From: Streptomyces sp. NRRL B-1347
GTDB taxonomy: Bacteria; Actinomycetota; Actinomycetes; Streptomycetales; Streptomycetaceae
Assembly (NCBI RefSeq): GCF_000720325.1
Contig: NZ_JOJM01000064.1
Location: 1-44,145, forward strand
DNA: 44,145 nt
Direction: 5' to 3'
Part shown: positions 15,569-23,572 of the stretch, in pieces
Layout of the letters: each line of letters begins with the position of its first letter
Numbering within the stretch: position 1 is the stretch's first letter
Position numbers and translations under genes: made by a program
The notes under the pieces: generated by a model
What the model was told of the DNA's origin: nothing
Seen by the model: the letters and a program-made list of their open reading frames with translations, nothing else
Database searches by the model: none

Positions 15569-17179
15569 TCCGGACCTCGGGGTGCTGCGCGGCGATGCCG
15601 ATCGGGAGCAGAGCCACGCCGTCGGCAACCAGGGGCGGGCGGGCCAGAGTTCGTCGTTCATGAGGCGATCGCGCTCCCGTCGAAACGACTTCTGGCCGCC
15701 GGTGTGGCGGTCGTAGTGGGCCCGGCGCACTACGAAAGGTACGGACCCAGCCTTCGGTTCCAGGCTCATCAGGTGCCGAAGGCGGAGACGGTCAGGCGAC
15801 GCAGGGCGAGGAACACGAGGGCGAAGGGCAGCACGGGACTCAGACGCGGACGGACAGAAGTGGTACCGACGCGGCTCGGTTCACTACCGCCCCTGTCGCA
15901 ACCGACTTCGGCAGGTGCCTTCCAGACGAGACCACTCCACGCCGGGCAGATCACCCCTGCCTGCGCGAGAAGTAGTGCTCCGCCAGGGAACGTTCGGCGG
16001 ATGGCGGCCGAGGCGGTTGGATGTGCGGTGAGATCCGATCCAACTGCTGGGGGGGGCAGGGTGGCTGGGCCCGTCCGTGTGCGCAGATTGCCCGACCAGG
16101 AAGGGCTGAAGCTGGAGCAGTTCGTGCGCCGTGGCAGCACCAGCTCGGTGTACGTGAAGGCTTCTCCACACGAACCAGCCACACCGCGGCAGCACCGACA
16201 GAGCCACCCTGGTGAACCGGCCAGGCGGTAAGGGGCCGAGCGGGAGAATCCCTGAGCCACTGGTGGGACCACAGCGGCAGAGGCGTCAGGGATTCGTGCG
16301 TTCACCAGGCTCATTCCGTGCTGCTTCGGCAGGCTGGTGAATGCCCGTGCCGGGCCGGGACAGGTGGGCGAGGCGAGGGCTCGTACCGGCGCTGGCGCCT
16401 GCGGCGGCCGCGAGGTTCACGAACGCGCGGGTGTTCACCCGCGCGTGGGCCCGGCTGCCGGTCAGCACCTGCGGTGCGGGCTGCACCGGCCGCAGGTCTC
16501 CACGGCCGCGCCTTCGCAGCCCGAGCGCGCACCTGTCCCCCGTCCCGCCGACCGAGCCCGATGCCTGACAGCGCCGCAGAGGTCTTGTGTGTCGCGGGGC
16601 GTACCCGTCTGTGCCGGTTCAGGACCAAGGCCCCCGGAGAAGGGTCCTTCGGCCGCAGCCGGTCAGGTCTGAATCCAGAAAAGATCAACACGTTCAAGGG
16701 GCAACCTTCGGGGCGTCAAGAGGCCCTCGGGGGAGGTGTTTTGTACGCCACTGGGAGGCTGCTGTGCCCTTACCGGAAACCCACGCCAGCGAGAAGCGGC
16801 CGGAAGCCGAGGCAGGAACCCGCCGACAGGGACAACCCCTGATGACGCAACGGCGGCTGGTGCGAGGCAGGAGCCCGAGAAGGCCGACCTCTTCGTGCCC
16901 GGCGGCTACGCGCTGCGGTCACCCGGGCGGCGCCGACAGTCGAAGAACCGCTAGGGGCAAGGTCCCGCCTGGGCCGTACTCAAGACACAGACATTCAGCC
17001 CCTCCGGGCGGCAACGCCTCCAGACGTTCCCCGACGAGACCACCGAAGACACCACCGAAGACGCCGAAGACGCCGAAGACGCCGGAACCATTGGCGACGC
17101 TTCCGGCCCCGCGACGTCGGCCGTCCGGTCCTGACCTCACTCGCATCTGATGCTCACACGCTCCCGAGAGGAGCCCGTC
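15569..17179. other. 1.6-kb gap after vanX with scraps but no convincing gene
   Basis: Nothing intact was recognised. On the minus strand 15769-15650 reads SLEPKAGSVPFVVRRAHYDR and HTGGQKSFRRERDRLMNDE, coding-like but unidentified and soon frameshifted. On the plus strand 16763-16840 (PLPETHASEKRPEAEAG) and 16970-17131 (AWAVLKTQTFSPSGRQRLQT, then an acidic ETTEDTTEDAEDAEDAG repeat from 9-base units near 17035-17085) look like pieces of one decayed gene. A promoter-like GAGAGGAG ribosome-binding site for the MbtH-like gene lies at the right end. Confidence 0.35.
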
Positions 17180-17389
17180 GTGCCCCCCGAAACCGGCCCC
17201 GCATCCATCTACAAGATCGTCCTCAACGACGAGGGGAATTACGCGATCTGTCTGTCCGCGTGGGACCTCCCCCCGGGCTGGGCCGAGGCCGGGAAGAGCG
17301 GCGGGAAGACGGAGTGCCTCGCGTTCATCTGGAACTCCACCCGAAGCCGCCGGAACAGAGCCCCGCTGCCGGGGCCACGCTCCTCATGA
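17180..17389 (+). CDS. MbtH-like protein, C-terminus altered
   Basis: A 69-residue protein from GTG 17180, with GAGAGGAG six bases upstream. IYKIVLNDEGNYAICLSAWD, LPPGWAEAGKSGGKTECLAF and I follow the MbtH pattern (xxxVVLNDEExYSIWPxxxxxPxGW and GxKxECLxxI). MbtH proteins bind and activate the adenylation domains of non-ribosomal peptide synthetases. The usual first tryptophan position and the C-terminal VWTDMRPLSLR block are missing: after CLAFI the sequence changes to NSTRSRRNRAPLPG. No synthetase gene lies in the window. It is either a degenerate orphan or a partial protein that could still fold poorly. Confidence 0.6.
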   Translation: MPPETGPASIYKIVLNDEGNYAICLSAWDLPPGWAEAGKSGGKTECLAFIWNSTRSRRNRAPLPGPRSS

Positions 17390-17395
17390 CGCTCC

Positions 17396-18090
17396 TCACC
17401 TCGCCCTAGGCGGTGCTGTGCTGCTACAGCGCGGAGGCGGGTGCCGTCGGGGCACCCCCGCTGCCGGACGCACCCGCCTGGGCTGGTGCTGGTCCTGGAC
17501 GTCGCCTGCGCGCGGCAACTCGTCGAGGTCCGGCCCCAGCAGGGTGACGGAGGCGGACGTGTCCAGCACGCGCAGCACCACCTGTCCGTCCTCGACGCCG
17601 CCGCTGCGGAGTTCCCGGGGCCGACGCGTCTCCGGGAAACGCCGCTTCGATGCTGGACATCTCGCCGCCGCTCATGCCTGCCCCCACAGGACGGGGCGAG
17701 ATCAAGGTGCAGATGCCCCAGGCCGGACAGGCGCTGCACCTGGGCGACGACCGCCCGCGTGAACAGGTGGCTGGCGACGCCTCGTCGTACCGGGCGATGT
17801 GATCGAACACCACCTGGTGGTCACGCGCGGCACGCACCCGCCAGTCCAGCACCTGCTCGCGGAACAAGTTCTCCAAGCCCAGCCTCCGGTCGACATGATC
17901 GACGTCCACGGGCTCCTGCTCCAGAACCAGGGCCGGGGTCGGGGCGACGGCCGTCCCGGCAGGGAGCCGAGCCGACAGGGAGCCGTCCCGGCAGGACGAC
18001 CGCGTCCACTGCTGCGACCGGGATGCCCCCGGGGCGGCGCGACCGCGGCGCCGACACGAACCGGAGCCGCGGCAGCCCGCCTTGCCCGGT
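17396..18090 (-). pseudogene. Degraded gene of unrecognised family
   Basis: Coding-like peptides occur in sequence order but in different minus-strand frames: EPVDVDHVDRRLGLENLFRE with QVLDWRVRAARDHQVVFDHI and ARYDEAS (about 17925-17785), LSGLGHLHLDLAPS (about 17735-17695), and VVLRVLDTSASVTLLGPDLD with ELPRAGDVQDQ (about 17580-17490). Their collinearity suggests one ancestral gene now carrying at least two frameshifts. I do not recognise the family. Plus-strand frames over the same DNA are Pro/Arg-rich noise. Confidence 0.3.
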
Positions 18091-18308
18091 ACAGGTTCCA
18101 CTCGCGTTCCTTCGACCACACATTGCCCGTCACGTCCTGGTGCAGCTGCCTGGCGGTGGCCGCCCGCCGCTCCGCAGTCACACACCCCCCAACCAGCCCC
18201 CCCCACACGCACCGGGCTCGCCATCAGTACCGCAAACAACCCGCCGCCCCCTCAGTTGCAGCCCGGCGCCAGCCGCATGGGCCCGACACCGACGAGGACC
18301 CCCCACAC

Positions 18309-18641
18309 ATGTCCCACCACTGCCCTGCCCTCGCCTTCCGCGCCAGCGCCTGCGCCCTCCTGGGCGCAACCGCGGCCACCGCCCCCACCCCGTACTGGCC
18401 TGCCGCGTTAGGCACGATGGGCGGAGCCCTGGCCCTCGCCTGGTACGGCCACTGCGAGGCCGTCGCCCGCCCCCGGGACCGCGCCGACGCACAGCGCGAA
18501 CGCCTCGCCGACTGCGCCCTTGCCGCCGACACCACCCGCGGCTGGGCCCACCTCAACACCGCCTGCTGCCTTCGGTCGTGGGAATCCCGCGGCGCCGAAC
18601 ACGACACCGCGCACTGCACGGGGCAGGACCGGGCCGCATGA
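18309..18641 (+). CDS. Small hypothetical protein of a mobile-element-type gene set
   Basis: A 110-residue protein. Its first half is hydrophobic (ALAFRASACALLGATAATA and AALGTMGGALALAWYG), likely two membrane helices at about residues 7-24 and 33-47. The second half is polar (RDRADAQRERLADCALAADT, TRGWAHLNTACCLRSWESRG). The stop at 18639-18641 overlaps the ATG of the next gene (ATGA), so they form one unit. Such small co-oriented membrane proteins are common on Streptomyces integrative elements and plasmids. No family assigned. Confidence 0.65.
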   Translation: MSHHCPALAFRASACALLGATAATAPTPYWPAALGTMGGALALAWYGHCEAVARPRDRADAQRERLADCALAADTTRGWAHLNTACCLRSWESRGAEHDTAHCTGQDRAA

Positions 18642-19291
18642 CCGAGCGCATCCACCTCAAGGACCTCACCGACGACGCCCTCGACAGGCTGCGCGAGTGC
18701 CTCGCCGCCACCGAGGACGCCGTCGCCCGCGCCCGGGACGCCGCGACTCTCCACCGGCAGGGGCTGCTCACCACGCCAGAGCTGTACGCCGTGATGGAAA
18801 CCCTTCCCGCGCCCAGCGCGGCAGCGACCCAAGCGACCGAGCCTTCGACGTCCCCGCTCCACGACCGGCTCGCCGCAGCCATCAGCCCGGTCCTCGACGA
18901 GCACCCCGAGCACAACCGCACCGACGAGCACGAGCACGTCCTCAACGCCATCACCACGGCCGTCCTCGACGTCGTCCTCCCGCACAGCAGGCTCCTCCAC
19001 GACACGATCCGCGACGCCAAGGAGCAACTCCGCGCCACACGCACCCGCGAGCAGGTCCTGGAGCACCTCCACGAGGAGAACACCCGCCGGCACACGGCGG
19101 CCATCGCCCGCGTCGGCGAACTGCTCGCCGAGAACGCGGAACTTGTTCGGCAGCGCGCCAAGCTCCTCGAGTCCAACACCGAGCAGCGCGCCGTGATCGA
19201 GCGCGTTCGAGCCGCCCTCCGCAACCCAGGCGCCCTCGGCTGGCGACACCGCATCCGCGTCGCCCTCGCTGGTACGCCCCTGACCCCATGA
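18638..19291 (+). CDS. Coiled-coil hypothetical protein
   Basis: A 217-residue, strongly charged helical protein: MTERIHLKDLTDDALDRLRE, ATEDAVARARDAATLHRQGL in the first third, a variable Ala/Thr/Pro linker, then long heptad-like stretches (LHDTIRDAKEQLRATRTREQ, VLEHLHEENTRRHTAAIARV, LLAENAELVRQRAKLLESNT). A coiled coil or helical bundle is likely. It starts on the ATG overlapping the preceding stop. Function unknown; context is a block of small accessory genes. Confidence 0.75.
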   Translation: MTERIHLKDLTDDALDRLRECLAATEDAVARARDAATLHRQGLLTTPELYAVMETLPAPSAAATQATEPSTSPLHDRLAAAISPVLDEHPEHNRTDEHEHVLNAITTAVLDVVLPHSRLLHDTIRDAKEQLRATRTREQVLEHLHEENTRRHTAAIARVGELLAENAELVRQRAKLLESNTEQRAVIERVRAALRNPGALGWRHRIRVALAGTPLTP

Positions 19292-19379
19292 CGAAGGGGC
19301 GCCCTCACCGTCTCGCCGGACCAGGACGCCTCTCACGTGCTGATCACCGCACTGTCCGCGCACCACAGGAGCACCGACG

Positions 19380-20105
19380 ATGACCGCCACCGCCACGCAC
19401 CTCCGCACCATCGCCCTGCACTGGGCCGATCTCCACGAAGCCGCTGGCGCCCCCGCGACCGCAGCAGCGTTCGGCACCGGCCGCCGCGGCCACCTCGCCC
19501 GTCTCGACCAACTCGGTCCCGGACAACTGGAGCTGGAGTACGAGCACCACCAGGCCGCACACCTCCGCCCCGTGGAACACGGCCCCGACCGGACCAGCGA
19601 ACGCCCTACCCTCGTCCGCCTCGTCGTCCTCAACACCATGCGCGCCGTCGAGGACGCCCTCGTCGCCTACGCCGACCAGACCGCAGCCATCGTGCAGCGT
19701 CCCCCGATGGCGTACGCGCCGCGGTCGTGGCCGGCCGCCGACCGGGCCCGTCGCGACCAACTCGCGCGTGCCGACGCCCTCGACCTGCGCCGGTGGCGGT
19801 ACACCGGGTGCAGGACGGCGCCGTACGCCGCGCTGTGGCTCCTCGCCCGGATCACACGCGCCCCGGGCCCGTTCACGGCACTGCCTCAGCAGCAGGAGCG
19901 GCGCATCGCCGACGTCGCGGAAGGCGCGGCCGAGTGCGTCGAGCGGGCCCTGGACATCGCGACGCGGCGCCGCGCCCCGGAGCAGCGCCACGATCGCGGG
20001 GGTGCCATCGACATCCACGGCGGCGAGGCCCGGGCCCGCTCGCGCACCGCACGGGATGCGGGCGGATTCGGACCGAGAGTGGCCGAAACGAGGCATGAAC
20101 ACTGA
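19380..20105 (+). CDS. Hypothetical protein, mobile-element type
   Basis: A 241-residue soluble protein beginning TATATHLRTIALHWADLHEA, with ERPTLVRLVVLNTMRAVEDA, DLRRWRYTGCRTAPYAALWL and RIADVAEGAAECVERALDIA. It is helix-rich, with no catalytic motif I recognise. The ATG at 19380 follows GGAGCACCGACG. Relatives are typical passengers of Streptomyces plasmids and integrating elements, an inference from general familiarity. The last 35 residues are Gly/Arg-rich and probably disordered. Confidence 0.75.
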   Translation: MTATATHLRTIALHWADLHEAAGAPATAAAFGTGRRGHLARLDQLGPGQLELEYEHHQAAHLRPVEHGPDRTSERPTLVRLVVLNTMRAVEDALVAYADQTAAIVQRPPMAYAPRSWPAADRARRDQLARADALDLRRWRYTGCRTAPYAALWLLARITRAPGPFTALPQQQERRIADVAEGAAECVERALDIATRRRAPEQRHDRGGAIDIHGGEARARSRTARDAGGFGPRVAETRHEH

Positions 20106-20390
20106 GCCGCAGCCGAGGTGGTGCTTGCAGCCGATGACCCGTTCCGGCGTCCGTGCCCCCCCGCCAGCCAGGCGCATGTTGGCAGACGAGAGTGCTCGGC
20201 AATGGCCTTCCCGGACGGCGGTTTCAGCGCGCGGAGAAGGCGAGCAGCTCCGGCTCCTCGCTGCCGGGCAGGCCGTGCCTCGCTGGAAAAAACGGTAGAG
20301 ACCGTAGGGGACGATGCGCTTGGGACGCGACAGCGGCATCGCTGACCACGGGAAGTCGCCATGCCGGAAGAGCGGGCCGTCACGTTCACC

Positions 20391-20430
20391 GCACAGTCCG
20401 GCGCTGTCCGGCACAGTCCGGTACCGTGAT
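20391..20430 (+). promoter_or_regulatory. Direct repeats and putative promoter before the 20474 gene
   Basis: GCACAGTCCGG occurs at 20391-20401 and 20411-20421 (period 20), with a related GCTGTCCGG between them. TACCGT at 20423-20428 fits a Streptomyces -10 hexamer (TANNNT). The repeats overlap the -35 area, as an operator would. The rest of the 20106-20473 gap shows no gene. Confidence 0.4.
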
Positions 20431-20473
20431 GGCCTAGGCCACACGAGGGCAGCAGGGCAGCAGGGAGGACGCG

Positions 20474-20779
20474 ATGAGCAGCGGCCAGTGGACCATCGAC
20501 ACCCTCGCCCACGCCATCCCCGTCGCCGAACTGCGCCAGGACTTCCTCCGCGAAGCGCACCTCGCCACCCTCGACGACCTCCCCGCAGTGTTCGCGAAAT
20601 GGGCCGACGTCGTCGCCCGCCACGAGGCCGTCCGCCCCGCGCTGAACGACCTCCTCGAATACGCCAAGACGCACCACGGAGAGCTACCGGCCGAGTACCG
20701 TGAGACCCCCGATTCACGGAACGCATGGCAGCAGTGGGAGCAGACCATGCGGCAACACCAAGGACACACCGCGGCGTGA
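20474..20779 (+). CDS. Small hypothetical protein, first gene of a coupled pair
   Basis: A 101-residue acidic protein: SSGQWTIDTLAHAIPVAELR, LREAHLATLDDLPAVFAKWA, WQQWEQTMRQHQGHTAA. GGGAGGACGCG gives a strong ribosome-binding site before ATG 20474. Its stop overlaps the GTG of the next gene (GTGA), a coupling arrangement typical of a small operon. No family recognised; relatives sit on Streptomyces mobile elements. Confidence 0.75.
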   Translation: MSSGQWTIDTLAHAIPVAELRQDFLREAHLATLDDLPAVFAKWADVVARHEAVRPALNDLLEYAKTHHGELPAEYRETPDSRNAWQQWEQTMRQHQGHTAA

Positions 20780-21039
20780 CCTGGCACTTCGAACGCGATC
20801 AGCTCGCACTCGACCTCATCGCCACCCTCACCCTCGAAGCCCAGTTCGCCTTCTTCAACCTCATCCCACGCCTCGAAGACGACCCCGACGCCGTCACCCA
20901 GCCCCACGGCCTCGACGTCCCCGGGCCCGTCCGCCTGCGGTCCGCCACCCTCCCCGGCGCCATCACCATCCTGCTGATCAGCGACAACACCGGACGCATC
21001 AACCTCGTCGCCATCATCAACCCCCACGCCCAAGCCTGA
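20776..21039 (+). CDS. Small hypothetical protein, second gene of the pair
   Basis: An 87-residue protein from the GTG at 20776, which overlaps the preceding stop. TWHFERDQLALDLIATLTLE, AQFAFFNLIPRLEDDPDAV, and an alternating-hydrophobic tail GAITILLISDNTGRINLVAI. The end resembles a beta hairpin, and the whole could be an alpha/beta partner of the preceding protein. No family recognised. Confidence 0.7.
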   Translation: MTWHFERDQLALDLIATLTLEAQFAFFNLIPRLEDDPDAVTQPHGLDVPGPVRLRSATLPGAITILLISDNTGRINLVAIINPHAQA

Positions 21040-21123
21040 TCGGCCTCCTCCCCCGCATGACGCTCCCTTGCCACCAGCCCCGCGCCGGCGAGACGCTGGA
21101 CACCCGCGCCAAGAGGGGCCGCC

Positions 21124-21306
21124 ATGGGCTGGGTCGACCGCGAACACCTCCCCGCTCTGCGTGAGGACTCCCGCTACCTGCGCATGCTCGCCCTCACCCA
21201 ACGCCTCCTCCGCCGCGACCTGAACGCACGCCTCGCAGCAGACCTCCGACAGCTGGAGCACCGGTGGCAGCACCCTGCACAGACTGCTGCGGCGCGGGAA
21301 CCGTGA
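21124..21306 (+). CDS. Small basic hypothetical protein
   Basis: A 60-residue helical protein, GWVDREHLPALREDSRYLRM, LALTQRLLRRDLNARLAADL, RQLEHRWQH. AGAGGGGCC precedes ATG 21124. The stop overlaps the GTG at 21303 (GTGA). It probably belongs to the same accessory operon as the genes upstream. Function unknown. Confidence 0.6.
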   Translation: MGWVDREHLPALREDSRYLRMLALTQRLLRRDLNARLAADLRQLEHRWQHPAQTAAAREP

Positions 21307-21419
21307 CCGTCACCGACGGGGCACAGACGTACACGATCACCTGCGGGGCCTGCGACGACAGCGGCCGGACACCGACCCTCGCCGACAACGAAGGCAACGG
21401 ACAGTCCAGCAGTGGCTGA
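21303..21419 (+). CDS. Very small protein with a CxxC pair
   Basis: A 38-residue frame from GTG 21303, overlapping the preceding stop: TVTDGAQTYTITCGACDDSG then RTPTLADNEGNGQSSSG. The TCGACDDSG segment is a zinc-knuckle-like CxxC half-site seen in small mobile-element proteins. Supported by the coupling overlap and composition only. Confidence 0.45.
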   Translation: MTVTDGAQTYTITCGACDDSGRTPTLADNEGNGQSSSG

Positions 21420-21493
21420 TACGGAGATCTCACCCCGCTCGCGTGACATGGCGTGGGCCCGTCACTGAGGCTGACCGCGTGGAGACGGACCGA

Positions 21494-21856
21494 ATGCCCG
21501 AGCTGATCAGCCGCGAAGAAGTACCTGTCGACATCGACTACTACGGACTCACCCTTGAGGACTGGGACGACAGCCAGGTCCCCGTCCTCTTCCCTCAAGG
21601 GTGGGAAGCCGGGCCCTTTCTGCAAGCACGCCCAGGCCGCCTGGACGTCCTGACCTTGATGACGGTCCCTCCGGAATTCGCAGATCACAGGGCGCGGGGA
21701 GTCGTACATGGCGGTGGAGGCCAGCACGCAGCCAGAGCGCGTCGCGGGGCGGGCGTGGACGCTGCGCCTGGCACACCCCCGACCCCACCGCCGGATCACG
21801 CGGCGACGCGCGCCCTGCCGCCGGGGCGGTGCGGTGCGGCGGTGCGGTGGCGCTGA
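21494..21856 (+). CDS. Hypothetical protein with a probably altered C-terminus
   Basis: The first 65 residues look genuinely coding: PELISREEVPVDIDYYGLTL, EDWDDSQVPVLFPQGWEAG, FLQARPGRLDVLTLMTVPPE. After PPEFADHR the frame becomes Arg/Gly/Pro-rich like chance sequence, so the original end is probably lost to a frameshift. An ATG at 21494 follows GGAGACGG. Function unknown. Confidence 0.5.
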   Translation: MPELISREEVPVDIDYYGLTLEDWDDSQVPVLFPQGWEAGPFLQARPGRLDVLTLMTVPPEFADHRARGVVHGGGGQHAARARRGAGVDAAPGTPPTPPPDHAATRALPPGRCGAAVRWR

Positions 21857-21975
21857 CCATGTACGCGGACCGGACGGGGTATCTGTGGCGGATCGCCGAG
21901 ATGTGCGCGCGCTGCGCGGCCGCCACTCCCGACCGCCGTGTCCTGGCCGCCAAAGGTCAAGCGGCCAGGGCCTGG
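21840..21975 (+). pseudogene. C-terminal scrap of a small mobile-element protein
   Basis: The frame through 21847 reads VALTMYADRTGYLWRIAEMC, ARCAAATPDRRVLAAK, a coding-like stretch with a CxxC pair that resembles the end of small Streptomyces mobile-element proteins. No start is nearby, and its end runs into the minus-strand SRPBCC gene. Probably the remains of the gene that followed the 21494 frame. Confidence 0.35.
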
Positions 21976-22376
21976 TGCAGGGCGTCGAGGCCGTCCGCGT
22001 ATATCCCGGCGAACAGTTCCTCGGCCTCGGTGTCGCTGACACCGTTGGGGGTGAAGCGTCCGGACCACTGGACCTCGGCGAGGTCGTCCCGGTCGTCGAC
22101 CGGGTGGACGCGCAGGGTGGAGAGGTAGCCGGTGACGGGGAAGGGGGCTTCGAGGATGGCGTAGGTGTAGTGGCACTCGGCCTCGTTGAAGCCGACCAGC
22201 CGCTCGATGATGACGTCGCCGTCCGGGTTGGCCAACTTGCGGACGCGGCCGCCTTCGAGCGCGGTGCTCTCGGGGATGTAGGGGAGCCAGTCGGGCAGGG
22301 CGTCGAAGCCGCCGATGAGTGCCCACACCTTCTGGGGGGAGGCGGGCAGGACGCGGCTGACGGACGTGGAAGCCAT
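21957..22376 (-). CDS. SRPBCC family protein (START/Bet v1-like fold)
   Basis: A 139-residue protein with the SRPBCC/polyketide-cyclase-like pattern: SVSRVLPASPQKVWALIGGF, DALPDWLPYIPES, EGGRVRKLANPDGDVIIERL, HYTYAILEAPFPVTGYLSTL and a C-terminal helix. The fold makes a hydrophobic ligand pocket; the ligand is unknown. AGGAGAAACAACC precedes the ATG at 22374-22376. It follows the aldo/keto reductase gene by 42 bp on the same strand and is likely in its operon, controlled by the divergent LysR protein. Confidence 0.87.
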   Translation of the reverse strand: MASTSVSRVLPASPQKVWALIGGFDALPDWLPYIPESTALEGGRVRKLANPDGDVIIERLVGFNEAECHYTYAILEAPFPVTGYLSTLRVHPVDDRDDLAEVQWSGRFTPNGVSDTEAEELFAGIYADGLDALHQALAA

Positions 22377-22418
22377 GGTTGTTTCTCCTGAGGATGGTGC
22401 TGTGTGGGGGGCTGAGGG

Positions 22419-23429
22419 TCAGGCGTTGTCGGGGAGCGGGGCGGCGGGGCTGACCAGGCCGCTGGCGCGCAGGTCGGTCCAGAACGCGGCGGGGATGTCC
22501 TCGTTCAGGGCGGCGGTGTCCTCGGCGATGCGGCTGGGGCGGGTGGCGCCGGGGATGACGGCCGCGGTGGCGGGGTGGGCCAGGGAGAACTGCAGGGCGG
22601 CGGCCTTGATGCCGACGCCGTGGCGCTGCGCGAGGGCCTTCAGCTTGCCGACGCGCTCGATGATCTCCGGCGGGGCCTGCTGGTACTCGAAGTGGGTGCC
22701 CCCGGCGAGGATGCCGGAGCTGTAGGGGCCGCCGACGACCATGTCGACGCCCTGCTCCTGGGCGGTGGGCAGCAGGCGCTGGAGGGCGTGGTCGTGGTCG
22801 AGCAGGGTGTAGCGCCCGGCCAGGAGGAAGCCGTCGGGGCGGGGCTCGTCCAGGGCGAGGGTCAGCTCGATGGGCTCGGTGCGGTTGACGCCCAGGCCCC
22901 AGGCCTTGATGACGCCTTCCTCGCGCAGGCGGGACAGGACGCGGAAGGCGCCGGTGCGGGCTTCCTCGAACTTCTGCAGCCACTGGTCGCCGTGGAAGTC
23001 CTGGGCGATGTCGTGGACCCAGACGATGTCGAGGCGGTCGGTGCCCAGGCGCTTGAGGCTGTCCTCGATGGAGCGCTCGGTGGCGTCGGCGGTCCACTCG
23101 TGGACGATCTTGTTGGGGTTGCCGTGCTCGAACAGTCCGCCCTTCTCGCCGAAGTCGGGGGTGGCGCTCTCGTGCTCGTCGAGGATGACCCGGCCGACCT
23201 TGCTGGACAGTACGTAGGAGTCGCGGGGCTTGGCGGAGAGCACCTCGCCCAGTCGTGTCTCGGCCAGCCCGGCGCCGTAGAAGGGGGCGGTGTCGTAGAA
23301 GCGGATGCCCTGGTCCCAGGCCGCTTCGACCGTGGCGCGGGCCTCGTCGTCGGGAATCGCGCGGAACATGTTGCCGAGCGGAGCGGTACCGAAGCCGAGC
23401 CGCCCGGGGAGAAGGGACGTGATGCCCAT
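22419..23429 (-). CDS. Aldo/keto reductase
   Basis: A 336-residue TIM-barrel oxidoreductase of the D-threo-aldose/L-fucose dehydrogenase-like group. Landmarks: LGFGTAPLGNMFRAIPDDEA, GIRFYDTAPFYGAGLAETRL (catalytic Asp and Tyr), LSSKVGRVI (Lys), RLDIVWVHDIAQDFH (His), and the NADPH-binding end VIPGATRPSRIAEDTAALNE. Substrate not predictable. The ATG at 23427-23429 places GFGTAPLG near the N-terminus as usual; an upstream in-frame start at 23465 would add 12 residues (PHIVIEIRIFP). Divergent from the LysR gene. Confidence 0.92.
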   Translation of the reverse strand: MGITSLLPGRLGFGTAPLGNMFRAIPDDEARATVEAAWDQGIRFYDTAPFYGAGLAETRLGEVLSAKPRDSYVLSSKVGRVILDEHESATPDFGEKGGLFEHGNPNKIVHEWTADATERSIEDSLKRLGTDRLDIVWVHDIAQDFHGDQWLQKFEEARTGAFRVLSRLREEGVIKAWGLGVNRTEPIELTLALDEPRPDGFLLAGRYTLLDHDHALQRLLPTAQEQGVDMVVGGPYSSGILAGGTHFEYQQAPPEIIERVGKLKALAQRHGVGIKAAALQFSLAHPATAAVIPGATRPSRIAEDTAALNEDIPAAFWTDLRASGLVSPAAPLPDNA

Positions 23430-23528
23430 GGGGAAGATCCTTATCTCGATGACGATATGCGGCATTGAGGAGGTTTCTCCTGTTCCGCGTCTCTTGCTCC
23501 ACCGAGGTTAGGATCGTGCAGTCAGACT

Positions 23529-23547
23529 GTCCAAGACTTGCTTGGAC
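23529..23547. promoter_or_regulatory. Palindromic operator between the aldo/keto reductase and LysR genes
   Basis: GTCCAAG (23529-23535) and CTTGGAC (23541-23547) form a perfect 7-bp inverted repeat with a 5-base spacer, 25 bp before the LysR ATG and within the divergent promoter region. LysR proteins usually bind such dyads; this is the likely autoregulatory and activating site. Confidence 0.55.
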
Positions 23548-23572
23548 ACACTTGAGTCCCCCGAGGTCTTAC

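Noticed and set aside
17035..17090. Nine-base tandem units (GCCGAAGAC) considered as a minisatellite or CRISPR-like array
   Set aside because: Only a few units without spacers; they fit an acidic Thr/Glu/Asp/Ala repeat in a coding-like scrap.
15569..17179. A vanJ gene or other van component after vanX
   Set aside because: No frame in this gap resembles VanJ, VanZ, VanY or other Van proteins.
17441..18637. A 400-codon Pro/Arg-rich extension in frame with the coiled-coil gene at 18638
   Set aside because: Composition is that of a high-GC chance frame, it runs over another coding frame (18309-18641), and the ATG at 18638 is coupled to that gene's stop.
23466..23572. LysR start further upstream
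   Set aside because: It would cross the palindromic operator at 23529-23547 and precede the HTH by an atypical 36 residues.
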